Shown: one piece after another, positions 1-5,656 of the stretch
Position numbering within the stretch: position 1 is the first letter of the stretch
Layout of the letters: each line of letters starts with the position of its first letter
Source of the DNA: Ghiorsea sp.
Lineage (GTDB): Bacteria > Pseudomonadota > Zetaproteobacteria > Mariprofundales > Mariprofundaceae
Length of the DNA stretch: 8,533 nt
Reading direction: 5' to 3'
Assembly (NCBI GenBank): GCA_021772875.1
Contig: JAJFLD010000119.1
Coordinates: 1 to 8,533, forward strand
Made by a program: the position numbers and the translations under genes
The notes under the pieces: model-generated
What the model was told of the DNA's origin: nothing
Seen by the model: only the letters and a program-made list of their open reading frames with translations
The model's database searches: none

Positions 1-1
1 T

Positions 2-388
2 GTGCATGGCTTGGCATCACCTTTGGGCGCGTTTTTTCCTATTCCCCATGGCGTGGTGTGTGGCACATTGTTGTTTGAAGCCACAAGAATTAATATTGAA
101 GCGATGTTATCACGGGATAAAAACCACCCCGCATTGACTAAATATGCAAAAGTGGGGCGTTTGTTATTAGGGGACAATAACTTTGATGATGTTGAAGCGT
201 TAAAGCTCCTGCTTGGCACTTTAGAGCTATGGCAGAACTATTTAAAGATGCCAAAATTATCCGATTTTGGTGTCACAGAAGCTGATTTTGATAAAATCAT
301 CAGCAATATTAGCGCAGGAAGCATGGCCACCAATCCAATCAAGCTTGAAAAACCTGAGCTATGGGCACTTTTAAAAGCAAGATTATAA
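2..388 (+). CDS. Iron-containing alcohol dehydrogenase, C-terminal part (5' truncated by window edge)
   Basis: This is the C-terminal 128 residues of a group III (Fe-dependent) alcohol dehydrogenase, a cytoplasmic NAD(P)-dependent oxidoreductase acting on alcohols/aldehydes. The visible part opens with HGLASPLGAFFPIPHG, the family's C-terminal metal signature. Two histidines 14 residues apart (visible residues 2 and 16) match the last two Fe ligands, spaced as H263 and H277 are in E. coli FucO. The rest is the all-helical C-terminal domain, ending with the usual NPIKL-type segment and a TAA at 386-388. The Rossmann domain and the first two metal ligands (Asp, His) lie upstream of the window. 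The GTG at position 2 is an internal Val codon, not a start. The gene is convergent with pgsA, 54 bp away. The family is certain; the substrate cannot be read from this fragment. Confidence 0.9.
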   Translation: MHGLASPLGAFFPIPHGVVCGTLLFEATRINIEAMLSRDKNHPALTKYAKVGRLLLGDNNFDDVEALKLLLGTLELWQNYLKMPKLSDFGVTEADFDKIISNISAGSMATNPIKLEKPELWALLKARL

Positions 389-442
389 AACCAAATGAAG
401 CCAACCCTTATGAAGTGTCGGGTGGATCGTTTGAAGATTTAA

Positions 443-991
443 CTATTCACCCTTTCTGAATTCGGGAAGTGCGCCTTTCAAATATTCATAACCAGACCAA
501 ACGCTTAAGACTGTGGCCAACCAAAGAAAAGCCGTGCCAGCTTCGTGCATGGGGAAACCAAAAAAGTCGACATGAATCAATAAACCTTCAATGGCAAACA
601 TTTGGGTTAACGTTTTCCATTTGCCCATTTGTGAGACATGTACAACCACGTCACGTTCGGCCAACCACTCACGCAAGGCGCCGATAATGATTTCGCGGCT
701 GATGATGATAACCACCAAGATGGTGGAGGCAAAATCTGCTTCAACCAATAAAACAAGCGCAACTGTAACCAATAATTTATCGGCAACAGGATCCAAGAAA
801 CGGCCAAATGCTGTTTCTTCACCACGGGTGCGTGCCAAATAACCATCAAACCAATCCGACCAGCCAGCAATGGCAAATACCAAACCAGAAGCATAAAAAG
901 AAAGCGGCTGTGGCAGGTAAAAAGCAAGCACAAATACAGGAACAAGAATAATGCGCATCGCAGTAATCTTATTGGATAATGTCCAGTTCAT
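443..991 (-). CDS. pgsA: CDP-diacylglycerol--glycerol-3-phosphate 3-phosphatidyltransferase
   Basis: PgsA is an integral inner-membrane enzyme that transfers phosphatidyl from CDP-diacylglycerol to sn-glycerol-3-phosphate, giving phosphatidylglycerophosphate, the committed step to phosphatidylglycerol and cardiolipin. The 182-residue length is normal for the family. The full CDP-alcohol phosphotransferase signature D-x2-DG-x2-AR-x8-G-x3-D-x3-D is intact at D46, D49-G50, A53-R54, G63, D67 and D71. The N-terminal NKITAMRI segment is typical of PgsA rather than of phosphatidylserine synthase. Hydrophobic stretches at about 12-44, 72-100 and 150-170 fit a polytopic protein. The ATG at 989-991 is preceded by GGTAGG about 9 nt upstream. 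It is the last gene of the minus-strand run, 15 nt after the small membrane protein gene. No clear terminator hairpin follows it before the convergent dehydrogenase gene. Confidence 0.95.
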   Translation of the reverse strand: MNWTLSNKITAMRIILVPVFVLAFYLPQPLSFYASGLVFAIAGWSDWFDGYLARTRGEETAFGRFLDPVADKLLVTVALVLLVEADFASTILVVIIISREIIIGALREWLAERDVVVHVSQMGKWKTLTQMFAIEGLLIHVDFFGFPMHEAGTAFLWLATVLSVWSGYEYLKGALPEFRKGE

Positions 992-1006
992 GATTGATAA
1001 CCTACC

Positions 1007-1285
1007 TTATGAGCGTTTAATTTTATGTGCACGTTCTTTTTTGTGACTTATGAAAATCCAAATATCAGCAATCAGAGCCAGACCCGCCAAGATATACAAA
1101 TGGAATGGTTTGAATAGGGGTAAAAATAATTCGAGATCTTTTATTGCATCTGTATGCGTGAGAAGACCAAAAAATACAAATACCCAAACCAAATGACCAA
1201 TGATGAGAATCAATAAACTCAGGACCGTCCATAAGATACTCGTGAAGAGTGCCAAGGATGAAGGTTGCCCCGGAAGTTTTTTCAT
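1007..1285 (-). CDS. Small two-helix inner-membrane protein, unknown function
   Basis: I do not recognise this 92-residue protein. It has a short basic N-terminus (MKKLPGQ), a long hydrophobic stretch at about residues 12-43, a hinge or loop with charges around 44-55 (TDAIKDLE), a second hydrophobic segment at about 61-80, and a strongly basic tail (HKKERAHKIK). By the positive-inside rule both ends should face the cytoplasm, with a short periplasmic loop between two helices. It has no signal cleavage site or lipobox and no conserved catalytic motif that I can see. It starts 8 nt after the bamE stop and ends 15 nt before pgsA, so it is probably cotranscribed with both. Only a weak Shine-Dalgarno is present (TGAG in the end of bamE), which suggests translation by reinitiation. 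It might be an accessory membrane factor for envelope biogenesis, but that rests on position alone. Confidence 0.75.
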   Translation of the reverse strand: MKKLPGQPSSLALFTSILWTVLSLLILIIGHLVWVFVFFGLLTHTDAIKDLELFLPLFKPFHLYILAGLALIADIWIFISHKKERAHKIKRS

Positions 1286-1293
1286 CTTAGTGG

Positions 1294-1599
1294 TTACTCA
1301 AAGCCAAGGCGCTTTATGCTCTCAACGCGCCAAGCATCATCATAATTGACCGCAACACTACGTGTATATTTTTCACCAGTTTCCTCATCATAAACTTCTT
1401 CAATGTATAAAACACGGCGGGGGTATGCAGTGTCTGTAATCATGGGTGGCCCCATTTCAGCTTCAACAGCAAAACGGGTATCACCTTTTTGAATAATCCA
1501 AATGCTGTTGGGGTCAATGACATTACCTTGATGGATTTCTTGTTTGATGCAACCTGTGCTGAGTAGGCATAACAAAATAAATATAGACAATAACTTCAT
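1294..1599 (-). CDS. bamE: BamE/SmpA/OmlA-family outer-membrane lipoprotein
   Basis: This is a 101-residue lipoprotein of the BamE (SmpA/OmlA) family, an accessory subunit of the beta-barrel assembly machine that inserts outer-membrane proteins. The N-terminus is a lipoprotein signal peptide (MKLLSIFILLCLLSTGC) with lipobox LSTG-C and the lipidated Cys at residue 17. The mature part begins with the family hallmark QGNVI (24-28), followed by a KGDTRFAVEAEMGPP segment that corresponds to BamE's Gly-x-Thr...GxP core, and then D56 and Y59-R61. It ends with a beta-strand-rich half carrying several acidic residues. The residue after the Cys is Ile, not Asp, which fits outer-membrane sorting. The start ATG overlaps the hldD stop as ATGA, with GGAG at 1605-1608. 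BamE usually sits near fur/recN in Gammaproteobacteria; here it is in an hldD-pgsA run. Confidence 0.85.
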   Translation of the reverse strand: MKLLSIFILLCLLSTGCIKQEIHQGNVIDPNSIWIIQKGDTRFAVEAEMGPPMITDTAYPRRVLYIEEVYDEETGEKYTRSVAVNYDDAWRVESIKRLGFE

Positions 1600-2555
1600 G
1601 CTGTCTCCACAGGGCCGCGATGTTTTGTTTCGAGCAAAGCAATATAATCATCCATGCCTTGCTCTAAGCTCCATTGCGGCTGCCAGTTGAGCAACATAGA
1701 GGTTTCACTTAAATCAGCTTCAGTATGGTTTTGATAGAAGGTGAAGGGGTTGTCGAAATATTCAACATCCAGTTTGATATTTAAAGTACGGTTTAGGTTT
1801 GCGACAACATCATTAAAGGTGCGCGCTTTGCCTGAACCTATATTGCAAACACCAGAGCGAGAGGCATCAAGGGCAGCAAGGTTGGCTCCAATAACATCGC
1901 GGATATAAACAAAATCACGTTTTTGCTCACCATATTTAAACAATCGAATAGGTTCGCCAGCTTTTACACGCTGATAAAGTTGTAACATCATGGATGCAGT
2001 TTTGTTGCCATCACGTTCATTTTTGTGATGTTCGCCAGGGCCATACACATTAAAGTACCGTAGACCAATGATAGGTGCAGGATGGGAGTCGTACCAACGC
2101 GCGGCAATCCTATCCATGGCAAGTTTAGAAAAACCATAAATGTTTTCAGGCTCTTCGCCTGCGCCAATGCAATTGGGGGCAGCTGAGTTGCCATAGGTGC
2201 CTGCTGATGATGCGTAAATCACACGTGTGCCACTTATGGCGCTGGCTTTGAGTATGGATGCAAAGGCATCCGTATTGACATTGACCATTAATTTTTGGTC
2301 CATCACAGTGGTGTCGGTGATGGCTGCTTCATGATAAATGGCTGAGAAGTGACCTTGTGCAATATCTTGAAGCAATTGTGCATCATCACAATATACGGCG
2401 CGGACTTCACAGTCTACATGGATCAAGTTGCGCCAGTCGCCCGATGAAAAGTCATCGGCAATCACCACATCTGTATTTGGGCGTTTGAGTAGAGCTGCTG
2501 CGAGGTTGGAGCCAATAAAGCCAGCACCACCGGTGATAAGGATACGATCTTTCAC
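1596..2555 (-). CDS. hldD: ADP-L-glycero-D-manno-heptose 6-epimerase
   Basis: HldD inverts C6'' of ADP-D-glycero-D-manno-heptose to give ADP-L-glycero-D-manno-heptose, the donor for the LPS inner core; it is a cytoplasmic NADP-dependent SDR-family enzyme. The 319-residue length fits the family. The dinucleotide-binding GGAGFIG is at 9-15, the Ser-containing YASSAGTYG at 114-122, YxxxK at Y140/K144, the RYFNVYGP block at 166-173, and a Lys at 178. Y140 and K178 fall at the same numbers as the catalytic pair I recall for E. coli HldD. KRDFVY (212-217) and the C-terminal FYQNHTEADLSE stretch are typical of HldD and argue against UDP-glucose 4-epimerase. It starts with GTG at 2553-2555 in a GTGA overlap with the upstream gene, preceded by GGAG, and ends in an ATGA overlap with bamE. 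Confidence 0.93.
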   Translation of the reverse strand: MKDRILITGGAGFIGSNLAAALLKRPNTDVVIADDFSSGDWRNLIHVDCEVRAVYCDDAQLLQDIAQGHFSAIYHEAAITDTTVMDQKLMVNVNTDAFASILKASAISGTRVIYASSAGTYGNSAAPNCIGAGEEPENIYGFSKLAMDRIAARWYDSHPAPIIGLRYFNVYGPGEHHKNERDGNKTASMMLQLYQRVKAGEPIRLFKYGEQKRDFVYIRDVIGANLAALDASRSGVCNIGSGKARTFNDVVANLNRTLNIKLDVEYFDNPFTFYQNHTEADLSETSMLLNWQPQWSLEQGMDDYIALLETKHRGPVETA

Positions 2556-2971
2556 TGTTGCTCCGTTTTTTCTTCACCACGCCATTGTAGTTGAAGGTTT
2601 TCGAAAGCACGTATGGTTGCATCATTGCATAATTGATAACCCAGACGTTTGTTGAGCGCACCAAGCAATACGGCTGCGGGAATATCGCAGACATCATTGA
2701 CGTCGTAGTCTGTTTCAGCCAATAAACGTGCAATCCATGTACCTATGCCTGTTAGGTTTGCAATGTTTGCAATGCGCACCAGCTGATCGCAACGCGCCAC
2801 GCTGATTTGTCCACCAGTAGCTGCAGATAGTTCTTCAGGGGTATTTTCGGGCAAGCTGGTTAATGGTCGGCAAAGTAGCTTCCATATCACCCATTCGCTT
2901 TCGGATATGTAATTTTTATCTTGGTGTAAAGGGAAAGCACCAGGTAGTGAAAAAATATTGTTTTCTGTCAT
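2552..2971 (-). CDS. Uncharacterised protein with a helix-hairpin-helix (DUF4332-like) segment
   Basis: This is a 139-residue cytoplasmic protein that I cannot name. The recognisable part is residues 70-110, where ANLTGIGTWIARLLAE matches the helix-hairpin-helix pattern h-x-G-h-G-x3-A-x-LL, followed by a second helix pair ending in LNKRLGYQ. HhH folds of this kind bind nucleic acid backbones non-specifically or serve as protein-protein modules. The arrangement resembles DUF4332-type proteins, but I have not checked this by profile search. Four Cys (34, 61, 95, 115) are scattered, with no metal-binding spacing. The tail is charged (RGEEKTEQQ). The ATG at 2969-2971 is preferred over an in-frame TTG at 2995: it has GGAAG 9 nt upstream and lies 4 nt after the preceding stop, whereas the TTG would overlap that gene. 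The stop overlaps the hldD GTG start. No link to heptose chemistry is visible. Confidence 0.8.
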   Translation of the reverse strand: MTENNIFSLPGAFPLHQDKNYISESEWVIWKLLCRPLTSLPENTPEELSAATGGQISVARCDQLVRIANIANLTGIGTWIARLLAETDYDVNDVCDIPAAVLLGALNKRLGYQLCNDATIRAFENLQLQWRGEEKTEQQ

Positions 2972-2975
2972 AAGT

Positions 2976-3323
2976 TCAATCTTCCAAGTAGGCAATAGCG
3001 CCTGCGATAAATGTGCCTTTTAGGGCAGATGGTTTGATGGTGCAACCCATGCGAATGCTGCCCGTGAGGTTGGCGCGACGAAGTTTGGCGCCTGTTAGGT
3101 CGGCATGGTAGAGGTTAGCATTGCTTAAATCAGCTAAACGAAGATCACAATTGATGAGTTTTGTTTGGCTTAGATTTGCATTTTGTAAATTTGTTTTACG
3201 GAAGTTGCAGCCAGTTAAATCGGTATTAGAAAAATTGACACCGCTTAAGTCTAAGCCAGAAAAATCTTCTCCTACAACTGATTTTCCTTGGCGAATTGCT
3301 TGTTTTGCTGCGTTTGCGTCCAT
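2976..3323 (-). CDS. Pentapeptide-repeat protein
   Basis: This 115-residue protein is almost entirely pentapeptide repeats. Leu or Phe recurs every fifth residue without a break at positions 21 to 86, giving 14 repeats of the A(D/N)LXX type (for example SNANL, YHADL, RRANL). This predicts a right-handed quadrilateral beta-helix of about three and a half coils. A short helical cap precedes it (DANAAKQAIRQGK), and a non-repetitive tail rich in Gly/Ala/Ile follows. There is no signal peptide or membrane helix, so it is probably cytoplasmic. Some pentapeptide proteins (Qnr, MfpA) mimic DNA and bind gyrase, but those are longer; most small ones have no known function, and I assign none. The start ATG is preceded by GAGGAAAG. 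It is the first gene of the minus-strand run and is followed after 4 nt by the HhH-like gene. Confidence 0.9.
   Translation of the reverse strand: MDANAAKQAIRQGKSVVGEDFSGLDLSGVNFSNTDLTGCNFRKTNLQNANLSQTKLINCDLRLADLSNANLYHADLTGAKLRRANLTGSIRMGCTIKPSALKGTFIAGAIAYLED
3060..3269 (-). repeat. Fourteen tandem pentapeptide repeats
   Basis: This is the coding segment for residues 19-88 of the pentapeptide-repeat protein. The central residue of each five-residue unit is Leu or Phe at 21, 26, 31, and so on to 86, and the preceding residue is mostly Asp or Asn. The repetition is at protein level; the 15-nt DNA units have diverged, so recent slippage expansion is unlikely. Confidence 0.85.
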
Positions 3324-3491
3324 GCTTTCCTCATTATATTAAAATTGTGGTCGTATATTTAGAAGCAGGCGATGGTACGTGATATGTTGTTTCAATCAAG
3401 TTTGATGTCTTGCGATTGCGCTTGAATGTTTATATCCCTATGCTGCGCACCGATTTAAATTTTATTTGTGTGATCTGATGTAGGAGATTGT
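3324..3491. promoter_or_regulatory. Divergent intergenic region between the pentapeptide gene and leuB
   Basis: This 168-bp AT-rich region separates two divergent gene groups and should carry promoters for both. Toward leuB there is a TATATC (3431-3436) with TTGCGA (3410-3415) only 15 nt upstream, a poor sigma70 pair. A near-palindrome of ATCAA and TTGAT arms lies at 3395-3406, and an ATTTAAAT palindrome at 3453-3460; either might be an operator. There is no leader peptide rich in Leu codons and no attenuator hairpin, so leucine attenuation is not supported. No hexamer pair is strong enough to call a start site. Confidence 0.5.
3481..3486 (+). promoter_or_regulatory. Shine-Dalgarno of leuB
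   Basis: TAGGAG lies 5 nt before the ATG at 3492, which supports this start. The LeuB N-terminus (MPLKIAILPGDGIGPE) is also the expected family start. Confidence 0.75.
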
Positions 3492-4571
3492 ATGCCGTTA
3501 AAAATTGCAATATTGCCCGGTGATGGTATTGGACCAGAGATTGTGAACGAAGCTTTGAAAGTGATGGAAGTGCTTAATCAGAAGTTCAATTTGAATGCAA
3601 CTTGGCAAGAAGCGACCATTGGTGGTGCGGCATACGATGCTGAACAAGACCCTTATCCTGCATCAACGCAAGCCTTGGTTAAAAGCTGTGATGCCGTGCT
3701 GCTTGGGGCTGTTGGTGGGCCGCAATGGGAAGCGCTGCCTAAACCCAGTCGACCTGAAGCAGGTTTATTGCGTATTCGTGAAGATTTAGGTTTGTATGCC
3801 AATTATCGCCCTACAAAAGTGTTTGATCAGTTGCTGGATGCATCAACACTTAAACCCGAAGTGGTGAAAGGTGTAGATATATTGGTGGTGCGTGAATTGG
3901 TGTCGGGCATTTATTTTGGGCAACCTCGTGGTTATGAGATTGTTGATGGCGAACGGCGTGGCTTTAATACGATGGCTTACCGTGAAAGCGAAGTGCGTCG
4001 TATTGCCCGCAAAGCTTTTGCAGCAGCACGTTTACGTAGTAATAAAGTATGCAGTGTTGAAAAAGCTAATGTTTTGGAAGTGTCTGAATTGTGGCGTGAA
4101 ATTGTGATAGAAGTGCATCAAAATGAGTTTCCTGATGTGGAACTATCACATATGTATGTAGATAATGCAGCAATGCAATTGATTCGTAATCCAAGGCAGT
4201 TTGATGTGATTGTTACAGGTAATTTGTTTGGTGATATTTTATCTGATGAAGCATCTATGCTTACAGGTTCAATTGGCATGTTGCCATCGGCATCGATTGG
4301 TGAAAAATTTGCAATGTATGAGCCTATCCATGGCTCAGCACCTGATATTGCAGGCCTTGATAAAGCCAATCCGTTAGCCACGATTTTATCGGTTGCTATG
4401 ATGTTACGTTTTTCATTAAATCGGACAGATTTGGCTGAAAAGGTTGAGCTGGCTGTAGAAAAAACTTTGGATGCAGGTGTCAGGACTGTGGATTTGGCAG
4501 ATGGGCAAACGCCCGTTTCATGTTCTGCCATGGGTGATGCAGTTTGTTTAGCTTTAGGAGAATTAGCATGA
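3492..4571 (+). CDS. leuB: 3-isopropylmalate dehydrogenase
   Basis: LeuB is a cytoplasmic NAD-dependent enzyme that oxidises and decarboxylates (2R,3S)-3-isopropylmalate to 2-oxoisocaproate, the third step of leucine synthesis. It has 359 residues, a normal length. Visible features are the N-terminal LPGDGIGPE (8-16), the substrate-binding arginines R96, R106 and R134, the VRELVSGIYFG block (133-143) with the catalytic Tyr141, K191 in VEKANVLE, and the metal-binding aspartates D224, D248 and D252. The isocitrate/isopropylmalate dehydrogenase signature starts at NLFGDILSDEASM (244-256), and the NAD-binding GSAPDIAG is at 281-288. The LeuB-type ELVSGIYFG loop distinguishes it from isocitrate and tartrate dehydrogenases. 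No leuC or leuD is visible; upstream lies a divergent gene, so leuCD must be elsewhere. The stop overlaps the asd start as ATGA. Confidence 0.97.
   Translation: MPLKIAILPGDGIGPEIVNEALKVMEVLNQKFNLNATWQEATIGGAAYDAEQDPYPASTQALVKSCDAVLLGAVGGPQWEALPKPSRPEAGLLRIREDLGLYANYRPTKVFDQLLDASTLKPEVVKGVDILVVRELVSGIYFGQPRGYEIVDGERRGFNTMAYRESEVRRIARKAFAAARLRSNKVCSVEKANVLEVSELWREIVIEVHQNEFPDVELSHMYVDNAAMQLIRNPRQFDVIVTGNLFGDILSDEASMLTGSIGMLPSASIGEKFAMYEPIHGSAPDIAGLDKANPLATILSVAMMLRFSLNRTDLAEKVELAVEKTLDAGVRTVDLADGQTPVSCSAMGDAVCLALGELA
4556..4560 (+). promoter_or_regulatory. Shine-Dalgarno that sets the asd start
   Basis: AGGAG lies 7 nt before the ATG at 4568, inside the last codons of leuB. It favours this ATG over the in-frame ATG at 4544, which has no such site and would add eight residues absent from typical Asd proteins. 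Confidence 0.75.
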
Positions 4572-5605
4572 GTAATATGGAGCGTTTTTTACCTGAAAAA
4601 GAAGGCGGTTATGTGGTCGCTGTGGTTGGTGCAACGGGAGCAGTAGGTCAGGTGATGTTAGAAATCTTGGCTGAGCGCAAGTTTCCTGTTGCAAAAGTGA
4701 TAGCCATCGCATCTAGCCGCAGTGCGGGCAATACTGTGACTTTCAAAGGTAAAGATTTGGTGATTCAAGATTTGGAAACTTTTGATCCAGCTGGTGTGGA
4801 TATTGCATTGTTTTCTGCGGGGGGCGAGCGCTCAAAAGATCATGCGCCACGGTTTGCCGAGGCGGGGTGTTATGTTGTTGATAACTCAAGTGCATGGCGC
4901 ATGGATGAAGAGATTGCTTTGGTGGTACCAGAGGTGAATCCGCATGCTTTAGAAATGGCGCGGCACAATCGCATCATTGCCAACCCCAATTGTTCAACCA
5001 TTCAAATGGTTGTAGCTTTAAAACCTTTGCATGATGTTGTGCCCATTGAGCGGGTGAATGTTTCTACATATCAGGCGGTGTCTGGTGCCGGCGCAGTGGC
5101 GATAGAAGAGTTGGCAAAGCAGACAACAGCCTTGCTGAGTGGGCTCTCACCTGAAGTTAATGTTTTTCCTGCGCGAATTGCTTTTAATGTGATTCCACAG
5201 ATAGATGTTTTTATGGAAGATGGTTATACCAAAGAAGAACGGAAAATGATGGATGAAACTGTTAAAATCATGGAAGCAAATATTGCTGTAACAGCGACAG
5301 CAGTGCGTGTTCCTGTGTTTTATGGCCATTCTGAAGCAGTTAACATTACTTTTTCAGGTGAGATGGATGCAGATAGAGCACGTGAAGTGCTTGCTGATGC
5401 TGATGGTATCTGTGTTGTGGATGACCCAAGTACTGAAGATTATGCCATGCCATCGGAAGCAGCAGGCACTGATTCAGTGTGGATTAGTCGTATTCGGAAT
5501 GACAATTCTTTTAGAAATTCCTTGCACTTATGGGTCGTGGCAGATAATGTGCGTAAAGGTGCAGCTCTAAATGCTGTACAGATAGCAGAAATTTTAATTC
5601 GATAG
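4568..5605 (+). CDS. asd: Aspartate-semialdehyde dehydrogenase
   Basis: Asd reduces L-aspartyl-4-phosphate to L-aspartate-4-semialdehyde with NADPH, the branch point toward lysine/diaminopimelate, methionine and threonine. It has 345 residues from the ATG at 4568. The NADP-binding GATGAVG is at 21-27, SSRSAG at 49-54, SAGG at 83-86, the catalytic Cys142 in ANPNCSTIQ (138-146), the substrate loop TYQAVSGAG (167-175) with Q169, and VRVPVFYGHSE (246-256) with R247 and H254. The short spacing and FYGHSE motif place it with the Gram-positive/Pseudomonas-type Asd rather than the longer E. coli type. It is translationally coupled to leuB by an ATGA overlap. The DNA between it and the FimV-type gene is only 51 nt and has no terminator, so read-through is likely. 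An Usg-like Asd paralogue, found at this place in Pseudomonas, is missing. Confidence 0.96.
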   Translation: MSNMERFLPEKEGGYVVAVVGATGAVGQVMLEILAERKFPVAKVIAIASSRSAGNTVTFKGKDLVIQDLETFDPAGVDIALFSAGGERSKDHAPRFAEAGCYVVDNSSAWRMDEEIALVVPEVNPHALEMARHNRIIANPNCSTIQMVVALKPLHDVVPIERVNVSTYQAVSGAGAVAIEELAKQTTALLSGLSPEVNVFPARIAFNVIPQIDVFMEDGYTKEERKMMDETVKIMEANIAVTATAVRVPVFYGHSEAVNITFSGEMDADRAREVLADADGICVVDDPSTEDYAMPSEAAGTDSVWISRIRNDNSFRNSLHLWVVADNVRKGAALNAVQIAEILIR

Positions 5606-5645
5606 CGAGGGAGTATGCGAAGATACCCTTCAGTTAGGCGGAAAG

Positions 5646-5651
5646 AGGAGG
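5646..5651 (+). promoter_or_regulatory. Shine-Dalgarno that sets the fimV-type start
   Basis: A perfect AGGAGG lies 5 nt before the ATG at 5657. An in-frame ATG at 5615 has only a GAGGGAG run almost touching it and would give a 14-residue charged extension before the signal peptide, so 5657 is preferred. Confidence 0.7.
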
Positions 5652-5656
5652 CAGGC

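Noticed and set aside
389..442. Search for a bidirectional terminator between the convergent dehydrogenase and pgsA genes.
   Set aside because: No GC-rich hairpin with a U tract is visible in the 54-bp gap; the imperfect palindrome around GAATTC at about 454-471 is weak and inside pgsA.
361..459. A 32-codon plus-strand frame spanning the end of the dehydrogenase gene and the end of pgsA (MGTFKSKIIKPNEANPYEV...).
   Set aside because: It overlaps both neighbours, has no good Shine-Dalgarno and is short enough to be chance; no family is recognised.
607..945. A 112-codon minus-strand frame overlapping pgsA in another frame.
   Set aside because: pgsA has the intact CDP-alcohol phosphotransferase signature in its own frame; this one is an out-of-frame shadow.
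3333..3338. A perfect TATAAT (minus strand) just upstream of the pentapeptide-repeat gene, considered as a -10 box.
   Set aside because: It directly abuts the GAGGAAAG ribosome site, so transcription from it would start at or past the Shine-Dalgarno. No -35 is present at 16-18 nt.
4118..4531. A 137-codon minus-strand frame inside leuB.
   Set aside because: It is antisense to conserved LeuB motifs, including the metal-binding aspartates; no family features.
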